From Lycium barbarum (lineage: Eukaryota; Streptophyta; Magnoliopsida; Solanales; Solanaceae), in NCBI RefSeq assembly GCF_019175385.1, contig NC_083341.1, positions 93,522,321-93,586,320 of the forward strand: a stretch of DNA of 64,000 nt. The letters are read 5' to 3'. Below the pieces are notes generated by a model that saw nothing but the letters and a program-made list of their open reading frames with translations, was not told the origin of the DNA and did no database searches. The position numbers were made by a program, and so were the translations under genes. This document shows positions 11,649-22,066 of this stretch, one piece after another. How positions within the stretch are numbered: the first letter of the stretch is position 1; each line of letters opens with the position of its first letter.

Positions 11649-13260
11649 ACATTAAGGCTACACAATAAGCCACAATGAATCACCATTCTCATCTCAGCAT
11701 CGAACGAATAAGTAACACAATATCAAATCCATGATATTCACTAGCCACAATTACCAATGTCTCAACGTGTCAGCAAACTAACAACTAAATAGATCAAGAT
11801 GAGTCAACAACACAACGGGGTGGCTAGCCCCAAATCATACAACAAGGCCCAACCTAAGCCAATATCCATCCCAACTTAGTACCCGAAGGCTTTCATGCAT
11901 TCTCCGACAATATCATCTAAACATACGCTTCGCTAATCGAAGTCTCACCATAAGGTAAACCATAACCTACCTGGAAGGCCGAACAGTAAAGTCTCCAACA
12001 ATCACTCCTTACTCTTTTCTTTCCTTTGAGCCTCGAGATATGAAAGTCTATCATATCCAAGTCATGAAATTAGAATCAAGAAGAACATCATTCAAACCCT
12101 ACTTCTAATCAAGACCTAAATCCCCAACCTATGGAATAGGGTTTATGAACTAGAAAGGTGAAATTAGGAATCTAACGGTCTCAACATGAAATTAAAGCTC
12201 TAGGTGATCAATTTCCATCAATATCAAGCTAGAAGAACCAACAATTTACTCAAATTCAGATTCTAGGTAAAATCCCCAAATTTGGGTATAAACCCTAACT
12301 TCTAAATCTATAATGTAGCCACTAATTAGGAAGGAATCATGCAATAATAGGTTCTTATCATCACTTTCATGCTTAATGAAGCTAACCTAATCAACGATCA
12401 AGATTTAGAAGCCAAGAAAGAAGAACTCATTGAACCCTCTTTTAATTCATCAAACTCTTAATGAACAATCAAGATAAAGGAATCCTAAGGTGATTATGGA
12501 AAATGGATTAGCAAAGAAGATAGAAGAACTTACAACCAAGAGTTTCCCACAAGAATCACCTTGAAAAGCTCTCAAAACTCAAAAGTCGAAATAATAAAGA
12601 ATGAGGGACTTAGAGCTTTTAATACTCAATTAATGAAATAATCAGCCCGATATCACTTCTGTGGCAACGGGACTACTGCGGCGGTCCCGCCTCGACTACC
12701 ACTCAGACCGTCACGATGGTCAGCCAACAATACACTATGCCATTGTTGCGGCAAGTCCACCACTATAGCGGGCACTAGAACCAGATTTTTCCAAAATAAT
12801 CACAATCTCAATCCGAAATCCCGACTATCACCGAGGCCATCTGCTTATATACCACATACACAGACACACATAAAAACACGCGACGAATGCACTCGTGGCC
12901 TCGAAATTCCCAACGGAGGTCTCGTTGACCGAGTCAACCCCGATACCTTAACATAACTTCCCAACCCAAGTCCCAAAGTGCACTCGAGTACATTGGGAAC
13001 CGAACCAAATATGCACACAAGTTCTAAAAGACCATCCGAGCCTCTCAAAATTGACAAATTTCCGAAAAAGGTCCGTTTACCCAAAAGTCAACTTTGAGTC
13101 CTTTTTTTCGCTTAAAGCTTGAATTTCCCAATAAGTGTCCCAAATCCTATCCAAATACTTCGGGGAGCATGTCAACGATCTTCTCGCCAAATGAGCTAAA
13201 CAAGCTCGGGAAAGGGTCAAAAGTACCAAAAAGACTATAACGGCCAAACGGGTCATTAAA
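11649..13260 (-). repeat. Element B 3' LTR, inner segment
   Basis: Continuation of B's left LTR after element A. It begins with the second copy of A's target duplication (11649-11653, ACATT). It aligns with 14889-15970 and then with 34331-34860. The inner end reads GGTCATTAAA where the right LTR ends GGTTGTTACA, so the terminal ACA is mutated and the edge is accurate to about 2 bp. Confidence 0.82.
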
Positions 13261-13338
13261 TCAGATACCGATTAAACAATCACTCGTCCTCGAGCGACGA
13301 AGAGAAAAGAATGGAGAAGTACCTGCATCGGCAAATAA
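13261..13338 (-). promoter_or_regulatory. Element B polypurine-side region
   Basis: Contains CTCG-TCCT-CGAG near 13283-13294. This is a shortened version of the 8-bp inverted repeat that flanks the polypurine tract in the other families. No coding sequence. Confidence 0.5.
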
Positions 13339-14108
13339 CTAAGGAGATCGGCTACGTAGGTCGGACTCAGTCTCCCAAGTGGCCTCCTTAACATGGCGAT
13401 GCTTCCATTGTACCTTCACAGAAGCAATCTTCTTAGCCCTCACCTTTCGAACCTGCCTATCCAAAATCGCAATAGGCTCCTCCTCATAAGTCAAATTCTC
13501 ATCAAGAAATACCGAGTCCCAACGAATAATATATGTACCATCGGCATGATACTTCTTCAGCATAGACACATGAAAAACTGGATGAAATCCCGCCAAGCCT
13601 GGCGGCAAGGACAACTCATAAGCAACATTTTTCACACGGTCAAGAATCTCAAATGGCCGAATATATCTCAGACTCAACTTACCTCTCTTCCCAAATCTTA
13701 TAACACCTTTCATGGGTGAAATCATTAATAGAACCTGATCACAAAAGACGAACTCTAAATATTGGACCTTCCGGTCCGCATACATCTTCTGTTGACACTG
13801 AGATGCCAAAAGCTTGGCCTGAATGACCTTCACTCTCTCAAGAGACTCTCTCAACAGATCCGTACCCCAAGGTCGAACCTCAAATGCATCAAACCAACCA
13901 ACTGAAGATCTACATCTCCTACCATATAAAGCCTTAAAAGGCGCCATGTCGATGCTCGAGTGATAACTGTTGTTATATGCAAACTCTGCCAATGGCAAGA
14001 ACTGGTCTCAATGACCACCAAAGTCTATAACGGAAGCCTCAACATATCCCCCAGTACCAGAATGGTCCACTCGGACTGCCCATCGGTCTGGGGGTGGAAG
14101 GTTGTACT
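13339..14108 (-). pseudogene. Element B integrase C-terminus and chromodomain fragment
   Basis: The minus-strand frame 13339-13998 reads [20 protein letters not shown] ... SPMKGVIRFGKRGKLS ... [12 protein letters not shown] ... EEEPIAILDRQVRKVRAKK, which is the C-terminal integrase region and chromodomain of a Ty3/gypsy chromovirus. Upstream, past a stop, the frame around 14047-14108 still spells the FHPQTDGQSE motif containing the third catalytic residue. It then stops abruptly at a deletion junction with LTR sequence. The rest of pol and all of gag are missing. Confidence 0.85.
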
Positions 14109-14144
14109 AAGACTCGTATCAGCAACAAGACTCGTATCAGCAAC
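14109..14144. repeat. 18-bp tandem duplication at deletion junction in B
   Basis: The 18-mer beginning AAGACTCG and ending CAGCAAC occurs twice head to tail (14109-14126, 14127-14144). The left LTR has it once, near 499-516. It marks exactly where integrase sequence is joined to the interior of the right LTR. Confidence 0.8.
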
Positions 14145-15975
14145 CTTGAACTCTCAACCACGAGGGGTAGACTTCGATCCCACCTGATACTCTGCATTCA
14201 TAAAAGAAAGTAGCAAGTGCAGGTCAGTACAAACAACAAGTACTGGTAGGTATCATAGGCCGCCTAAGACTACCCAATGTATATAAAGAAAACAAAGCAA
14301 GATAAACACATAAACCAACAAGTACAAGTCAACAATAAGCCATATCCACAGTACAAGTCATCACCTATGTTATAGCATCTGAACCCAACTGTGCCAAGTC
14401 TCAATAAAGCAATCAGAATCACTACATCACAGTAGTATCACAATAATTAGCAGAAACCAAGATACAATGCAATGCAATAATGTATGTAGGATGAATTCAA
14501 TGCATATACAACTTCGTACAACATATCCCAAACGGAATGACTCCACATTTCGGCGATCATGACCCATGGGAGATCCGCGAAGTCCATATTTCACTCACTC
14601 CGAAATATAACCTCGGATCACGAGCATACTGTCACTATCCCAGCAAAGACCTCGAGCATCGGACACTCCATCGTTCTCGATAAGAAACCCTGAGCAACGA
14701 ACACTCATCTCGCTTTTACGCTCTCTGGCAGAAACCTCGCAGGCTACACTCTTTCACATATCATCATCGGTACCAGAACCATGCATATGTCAATGTATCA
14801 TGGAAATGCATATGAACATGATGAAATGTGATATCAACAACCAATGTAATCCGAAACAGTACTACACATGGCACACAAGTAATCATCAACAGTAAGTCTA
14901 CACAATAAGCCATAATGAATCACCATTCTCATCTCAGTATCGAATGAATAAGTACTGCAATATCAAATCCATTATATTCACTAGCCGCAATTACCAATGT
15001 CTCAATGTGTCAATGAACCAACTAGTAAGTAGATCAAGATGAGTCAACAACATAACGGGGTGGCTAGCCTCAAATCATACAACAAGACCCAACCTAAGAC
15101 AATATTCATCCCAACTTCGTACCCGAAGGCTTACATGCATTCTCATAAAATATCGCCTAAACATACACTTCGCTAATCGAAGTCTCACCATAAGGTAAAT
15201 TATAACCTACTTGGAAGGTCGAATAGAAAAGTCTCCAACAATCACTCCTTAGTCTTTCCTTTCCTTTGAGCCTCGAGATATGAAAGTCTAACATATTTGA
15301 ATCATGAAATTAGAATCAAGAAGAACATCATTCAAACCCTACTTCTATTCAAGACCCATGTCCCTAACCTATGGAATAGGGTTTATGAACTAGAAAGGTG
15401 AAATTAGGAATCTAAAGGTCTCAACATGAAATTAAAGCTCTAGGTGATCAATTCCCATCAATATCAAGCTAGAAGAATCAACAATTTACTCAAATTCGGG
15501 TTCTAGGAAAAACCCCCTAATTTGGGTATAAACCCTAACTTCCAAATCTATAATTTAGACACTAATTAGGAAGGAATCATGCAATAATAGGTTCTAATCA
15601 TCAATTCCATGATAAATGAAGCTAACCCAATCAACAATCATTACTTAGAAGCCCAGAAAGAAGAACTCGTTGAACCCTCTTTTAGTTCATCAAAATTTTA
15701 ATGAACTATCAAGATAAAGGAATCCTAAGGTGATTTTGGAAAATTGAATAGCAAAGAAGATAGAAGAACTTACCACCAAGAGTTTCCCCCAAGAATCACC
15801 TTGAAAAGCTCTCAAAACTCAAAAGTCAAAATAATAAAGAATGAGGGACTTAGGGCTTTTAATACTCAGTTGATGAAGTAATCAGCCCAATACCGCTTCT
15901 ACGACAACGGGACCGCTACAGCGCTCCCGCCTCGATGACCACTCAGACCGTCACGATGGTCAGCCAACATTACAC
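14127..15975 (-). repeat. Element B 5' LTR, first segment (truncated)
   Basis: Aligns with 499-1264 plus 11654-12727 of the left LTR. The first roughly 325 bp of this LTR and the adjoining primer site are lost in the internal deletion. It holds the empty target site of A (ACAGT, 14889-14893). The last five bases (15971-15975, TACAC) are C's left target duplication. Confidence 0.87.
14225..14245 (-). promoter_or_regulatory. CAGTAC-N9-GTACTG palindrome, B 5' LTR
   Basis: Arms CAGTAC (14225-14230) and GTACTG (14240-14245) are perfect. The spacer is 9 nt rather than 7. The other B LTR has lost the right arm (GTGTTG). Confidence 0.5.
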
Positions 15976-18423
15976 TGTGACACCTCAAAAAATTTTCCGA
16001 ATAGACCAACGAAGAGTATGAGTGTACGACGTTTTACTAAGAAGGGAATGACTACCCATGAGTTTTGAAAACGCGAAGGTTGCAGATTTGCATTGTGACC
16101 CAGTGGTCGTAAAACACAATACAGCCCGTAAAGTGATTTACGGACCGTAAAGTGCCATCGTCTTCCAACTATCAAAACTTTAACTTTCTGTCAAATGTTG
16201 AAATGGTTAAATACGACTCAGAATACGGACCGTAAATCGAAATACGGCCCGTAAACTGTGACCGTAAACCACCATGATCTACAGCAAACCTTTCTGTTTC
16301 TGATATGCTTAAATACGGTCATGAAGGACGGACCGTAAACCAGAATACGGCCCGTAAACTGGGTTTACGGCTACTGTGCATCCCGACTACTATTCACAAA
16401 AATCAGATTTTTAAGTTAAGTATAAGGGACCCCAAGCTCATTTTATTTCATTTCTCATCTTCACAATTCAAGAGCTCTCTAGTATACTCCAAAACACTTC
16501 ATCCACAAGAATTCAAGAGAATCAAGGGAAAATCAAGATCAACAATGCCAAATTCATGAAAACAAGAGTGTGAAACCTAGCTCAAGTTCATCTTCCTCAA
16601 AGAAAACTAAAAGAGGTGAAGTAGGGTTTTGGTGCTAGAGTATAAACTCCACTCAAGGCTTGTTCCACCATCATCCAAGGTAAGTTTCATGACCATTTCA
16701 TGTTATTTAAGGTATTGGAAGGTTAAGATACCCGAATTGTAGAAAAGCATAGTAAATGGGTCATAAATGAGTGAATAGTGCCATGAGTGAATGGTAGTTG
16801 AATTGAATCATGAATGTTAGTGTGTTGTGAGTATGAATGCGTTATAAATGACATGTAGACCAGGAGATAAAGTGTGATACATGAGAAAATACGATAGCGG
16901 ACCCAAAACCATAAATGTGGGAAAAATGAAGAGAAATGGTGGATCATGGTCATTGTATATGAATGATGATTGTTGATTGCTATATTATAATTGTTGTTGT
17001 GGGTGTTGGGAGTTGATATGGAATATGGGAAAAATAGTATAAACAAAGGAAGTGCTTCCCAATTGTCTCTAGAAATAGTGGTGCGTTCTTATAGTTGATT
17101 AACTAACGTTGGTACGAATCCTCTTTTGAAGGTAGAGACGTGACATTGAAGGAGAATAAGCAAATGCTAGATTGCTTAAACGAGAAAGGTATGTGAGGCT
17201 TAACTCTTCTTTCAAAAGGAATTAATTCTTCAAGTTTTCCATAATCCTCCTATAAGATGAAGCTTATGAGTCCTTCTATATATCGAATCATCTATAAGCA
17301 TGATAATAATGACAATAAGCTAGAGTATAGAGATTCAAGAAATTGTGGCACGATGTTCCTACAATGCTAATGATGTTATTATCGTTAACACACGCCTTAT
17401 GTTTTATTTCCTTCAAGGCGAGGAATAATACTCATGATATGTCCATAATACAATCGGGGGTTCACGACCTTACGTCACCTCAACATAGTGTGGTTTCCTT
17501 AAAGCCTAATGTATGCTCCTAACGCTAATGTATGCTATGAGATGTGTAATAGTGATGTATTATGATTGATTTTGTGATGATATGATTCCACCGCGCCCAT
17601 ATGGCCGGGCATGTCAACGCTAATGCGGGCTGTGTATGATTCCACCGCGCCTATATGGCTGGCCATGTCACCGCTAATGCGGGCTGCTATGTTTACACCG
17701 AGCCTAGAGGGCCGGGCATGATCACCACTAGTGGGCGGCATATGAGGGTTACCTGGCCGCGGGTAACGATGCGGATTATAATGTGAGGATGTATGTGATG
17801 ACGTATATGACGTATATGATGATGTATGTGATGATGTACGGGATGTGATAGCATGTATACTATGATTATGTAAAATGCAATATATGTAGAGAGTATGTTA
17901 TCCATGATATACACTCAGGTTGTATCCTTCTCTCATGATTCCTGATCCCTCTATTATGTTTGTTTATTTCATTCTTGCCTTACATATTCAGTACAATATT
18001 CATACTGACGTCCGTTTTCTTTGGACGCTGTGTTCATGCCCATAGGTAGACAGGGAGGAGATCTTGCTCCAGATTCTTAGAGGCTGTTAGCTGACTGAAA
18101 GCACCCCATTGTCCTGGAGGTGCCTATGATGATTCTTTGGTGTACAATTGTAGATGTCATCTCATAGTGGCTCGGAGATACTTAATGTGGGTCATGTGGT
18201 GTCACGACATGGTCATTGTGTAAATATATACATATATATTATTTTGCTAGCCTAAGGGCTCATGTGTATAAAAACATTATGTTTCTAAAGGAAAACGGGT
18301 TTTCTTATAAATTGAGCATGAATCCGATAAATGATTGTTAAATAAACCTAAGGAGTACTAGTACGAGCGGTGCTCGGCGGTTAGCCTTGGGTACCCGTCA
18401 CGGCCCCTAGCCGGGTCGTGACA
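15976..18423 (+). repeat. Element C 5' LTR
   Basis: 2448 bp. It contains, in order, many ACGG(A/C)CCGTAAA-type short words near 16110-16380, a donor-like CCAAG|GTAAGT (GT at 16680-16681), a second AAAG|GTATGT (GT at 17189-17190), a three-unit GC-rich array at 17584-17745, and the palindrome at 17989-18007 with one damaged arm (CATACTG). It lacks roughly 80 bp present in the 3' LTR near 33350-33435. Confidence 0.92.
17584..17745 (+). repeat. Three-unit GC-rich array in C 5' LTR
   Basis: Units of about 54 bp built on CCGCGCC-TATATGGCCGG and GCTAATGCGGGCTG. The partner array is at about 33486-33650. It occupies the same relative place, upstream of the conserved palindrome, as arrays of other sequence in A, D, F and G. 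Confidence 0.7.
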
Positions 18424-18427
18424 AAAG

Positions 18428-18439
18428 TGGTATCAGAGC
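18428..18439 (+). promoter_or_regulatory. Element C primer binding site (tRNA-iMet)
   Basis: TGGTATCAGAGC, five bases after the 5' LTR. Confidence 0.93.
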
Positions 18440-18485
18440 AGTTCGGTCCTAGAAAGTGTCTACGAGCCGTGTCTAGTAGAGTCTT

Positions 18486-18518
18486 GTTTATGGTGTGTAG
18501 CGCGCCACATCAATAAAT
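18486..18518 (+). ncRNA. Element C leader stem-loop with GCGCGC loop
   Basis: The inner stem is GGTGTG (18492-18497) with CACATC (18506-18511), closing the 8-nt loop TAGCGCGC. The outer stem is GTTTAT (18486-18491) with ATAAAT (18513-18518). The hexamer GCGCGC (18500-18505) is self-complementary. It lies about 50 nt after the primer site and about 110 nt before gag. Confidence 0.65.
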
Positions 18519-18628
18519 AAAGGGCTACAGGGCATGTAGGAAAAATGAACATCTTTCTTCTTACGAAATCGTGCGATAGAGCCATGTATAAGATTTTATC
18601 CTCCCTAATAGTGCGTTATGATTTCAGA

Positions 18629-20052
18629 ATGCCGCCAAAGGGGAAAGCCACAGCCGCCTAGACGGGCAAGACTACGACAAAGAGGCGGGTAGAAAGAGAG
18701 CCTCCAATGAATATTGAAGAGGGTTAATCACACAACGAGGCCTTGTCTAATACTTCTTCTACCCCGCCTAATGTGGAAGAGCAAGGAGGAGCCCCAGCTC
18801 CAATTCCTCCGCCGGCTGCTTCGGGTCAACAAATGACTGAGGCCATCCAGTTATTGACACAATTGGTTGCCGCACAAGCACAACGACAGAATGTGGGTTC
18901 AAGCAACCGGGCAACAAGTACAAAGACCCGTGATTTTATGAGTCTAAATCCTCCGGAGTTCTTCGGGTCAAAGCCGGAGGAAAACCCACAAGGTTTCATT
19001 GATGAAATGTTGAGGGCATTGAAGATCGTCCATGCCTCCGAAACTGAATCCGTGGAGTTGGCATCCTATAGACTCCGGGATGTGGCGGTGTTATGGTACA
19101 ACAACTGGGTATTATCAAGAGGAGAGAATGCGCCTTCTCCGGTTTGGCAAGAGTTTGTAGATGCTTTTGTTCGTCACTACTTTCCACCCGAGGTCTGCCG
19201 AGCTAGAGCGGATAGATTTCTAAATTTGAGTCAAGGAAACATGAGTGCCCGGGAGTATAGCATGCGATTCAATTCTTTGGCTAGATATGCTCCGACTATG
19301 GTGGCCGATATGAGAGATCGGGTACATAGATTTATGAGTGGTTTGGGGCCACATTTATTCAGAGATTGCCTGACGGCTTCCCTGCAAAACGGGATGGACA
19401 TTTCCCGGATATAGGCCCATGCTCAGAATTTGGAGGGGCGACAACAACAACAAAGGGGTGATCACGACAGTGATAGAAGACAAAGTAAAAGGGCTAGATC
19501 TATGGGCACAGGCAGTGATTATAGAGGGGGATCGAGGCAGACTTATTCCCGACATTCAGGCCAGTCAGCGACTAGCGCACCTCCCAAATTTCCAGATAGA
19601 AGATTTGACCGCTCCTTTCACCCGGGACAGGGTCAGAGTTCGAGGGCCTCAGGTTCCTAGTTTGAGGGTGATTATAGTCAGAGGAGACCCCCAGTTCCAC
19701 GATGTAGTCGGTGCCGAAAATTACACTCAGGGCCATGTCATCAGGACACTAATGCTCGTCTGTTTGTGGGCAGACCGAACATTTTATGCGGGATTGTCCC
19801 TCGCGATATGACAGAGGTGGGGTTCAGCCCACAGGCTCAGTAGCGGGTTCCTCATCAGCACGCCCAGCGGGGCAGACTCCCCAGATGACAGCAGGCCGAG
19901 GTAGAGGCCGAGGGGCAGCATCTACTTCAGGTGCCACTCAGCCCCGTGTATATGCTTTAGCCGGACGGCAGGATCTCGAGTCCTCTCCGGATGTAGTCAC
20001 AGGTATACTGTTTATACTCTCCCGTGATGTGTATGCGTTGATAGATCCGGGT
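18629..20052 (+). pseudogene. Element C gag and start of protease
   Basis: The start MPPKGKATAA at 18629 lies directly after an acceptor-like TTTCAG. The capsid domain is clear in 18743-19414 (FMSLNPPEFFGSKPEENPQGFIDEM ... SYRLRDVAVLWY ... HYFPPEVCRARADRF). Stops replace Gln codons at 18659-18661 (TAG), 18725-18727 (TAA), 19412-19414 (TAG) and 19658-19660 (TAG). A frameshift near 19770 falls in the zinc knuckle, where the first Cys pair is lost. The frame ends with YALIDPG, the protease active site, at the exact place where D is inserted. Confidence 0.88.
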
Positions 20053-20624
20053 TGTCACGACCCAACCCCGTAGGCCGTGACTAGTGCCCGAGTTGGACAC
20101 TCATATTATCTATTAACTGTAGTCATTTGCAATTAGCATGTCATGATCTCATTTGTACACAAAAAAAAAATAGGACATTATTTTTAAGCTGTCAAGTTTT
20201 GTTTGTCTTAGGCACCTGTCTCCTGAGAAGTTTCACTTTTTAAACAACAACATATATATATATATATTCCTACGCAAGCCGACAAGGCTTCCACGATATA
20301 CAAAATAACAAACATACATACATATGCAAGCCGACAAGGCTGCCATTACGAATGGGTACGCCCCAAACATAAGTCATAGACGTAAAACGCATCAACAACT
20401 ACAAACAGACCCACACCGATGTCCACAGACCTCTAAGAGTAATGACCGTATCATATGGCGGGACAGGGCCCCGCCGTACCCGAATAAACACTTATATATA
20501 CAACAAAGGAAGTTATACCACAAGCTAGGCTCCGGAACAAAGGAGCAGTCCAAAATAGCTGAATAGGTATCCTAAGCCGGCGGATCTCCAAAACGAGCGT
20601 CTGTACCTGCGGGCATGAACGTAG

Positions 20625-20650
20625 CCCCCCCCCCCCCCCCCCCCCCCCCC
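20625..20650. repeat. Poly-C run (26) in D 3' LTR
   Basis: 26 consecutive C on the plus strand. The other LTR has 15 at 25281-25295. It occupies one arm of the second hairpin beside the palindrome (C-run, GAAGAAAG, then CGGG). Confidence 0.95.
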
Positions 20651-20663
20651 GAAGAAAGCGGGT

Positions 20664-20682
20664 CAGTACGGAATATGTACTG
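20664..20682 (-). promoter_or_regulatory. CAGTAC-N7-GTACTG palindrome, D 3' LTR
   Basis: CAGTACggaatatGTACTG, perfect arms, about 610 bp from the LTR 3' end. Confidence 0.6.
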
Positions 20683-20869
20683 AGCATGTAATGCTTGAAA
20701 CATAATAATAGACTTATATTGAGACAAGGTATGTAGGACTCAATGCAACAACCAGAATTTTCATAAAACTTGCCTTTGAACATATTCCATCTATATAATT
20801 CTCATATCAATGTCATTATAGAGTTTTGTAATCAAAGTTGCATAATCATTCTGTATATAACATATATAT

Positions 20870-21138
20870 CGTGTCCCGGCCCTTTAATGAGGGACTCGGT
20901 AATTATAATCATAGAATCATAAACATAAACATGTACGTGTCCCGGCCCTTTAATGAGGGACTCGGTAATAAGGAATATATGCCCTCCTGGCCGCCATCTC
21001 CATATCATAATATCATCACATTATCATATCATCATATCATCATATATATATATAACGTGTCCCGGCCCTTTAATGAGGGACTCGGTGAATAATGTAGTAA
21101 ACATGCGCATGAAAACGTGTCCTGGCCCGGGACTCAGT
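20870..21138 (-). repeat. Four-unit hairpin array in D 3' LTR
   Basis: Identical 31-bp units at 20870-20900, 20936-20966 and 21056-21086. Each begins CGTGTCCCGG, ends GGGACTCGGT and contains the inverted repeat CCCT-TTAATG-AGGG. A fourth, shortened unit is at 21116-21138. The same four units recur in the other LTR from 25515. Confidence 0.85.
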
Positions 21139-21969
21139 GAAGGATATAGCGGTAAGCACGAGCAGAATAATGAGCAACCACATATATGCAATTCATCTTT
21201 TTAGACTCAATGGATAAGAAACTAACCAGCTCTAAAGTGTCAAAATAATATTCATATTCAGTTCATTTTAAGTCTCATAACAAACTATTACAAGAAACGT
21301 TTCAGATTTCATGTACATGTATCACTTTAACATGATGTAGCTTTTAAAAGTCAAGTATGTCTCTAGTTGTGCAATTCTTTAAGAATAGGAACTTTCATGC
21401 ATTATTCATTAGTCACTCATATTGTAGGCACATGACAACAACCTTAATAAAATATAGAATCATAAGTCATACATGGAACTAGAGAATAGAATTTACCCCA
21501 AGGTTCATATTGTTTCATACTTACGTCTAGGACATGCCAAAAGAAAGAAGGAATAGGCTTTACATACCTTTAGCGTTTAGTCGTATTATAACTTGTACTT
21601 GCTGCCCAAAAACACTTATCCTATATCAAGATATCAAGAGCTACAATTAGTCTACGAGGGAATTCAATACGTACTTTAACGTCAACAATCCCTTTCAAAC
21701 ATTTAGACGACGTTTCGTTCGCATTCAAATCAACTACATACAACCACCCCAACATCAATAATCATATGTTCAATACCAATCCGGACAGCCCACATAACAT
21801 TCCAAATAGCCCACATTCACAACATTCCATAACGATTCACATACGGCTACTACATTCTCAAGTTACTCCTAATAATCCGTAGCCTTAACGTTTTCGTGTA
21901 ACAACTTTACAACAACCCAAACAACGTAAATACAATATATATTCTTAACTATCATTAGTATTTCCAATT

Positions 21970-22066
21970 TAAAGAATACAACATGTCCAAAACAGTTCCT
22001 AACCACAACACGTCCAAAACAGTCCCTAATCAACAACACGCCCAAAACAGTCCCTAACCAACAACA
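21970..22066 (-). repeat. Three tandem ~28-bp units in D LTR
   Basis: Three adjacent units with the core GTCCAAAACAGTCCCTAA. Further single copies of AAAACAGTCC follow, including the nested palindrome AAAACAG-TCCA-CTGTTTT at 22431-22448. The same arrangement is in the right LTR from about 26615. Confidence 0.75.

Noticed and set aside
20870..21138. Possible CRISPR-like array in D's LTR
   Set aside because: Only three exact units with irregular spacing inside a eukaryotic LTR, and the same array is in the second LTR. No cas genes are present.
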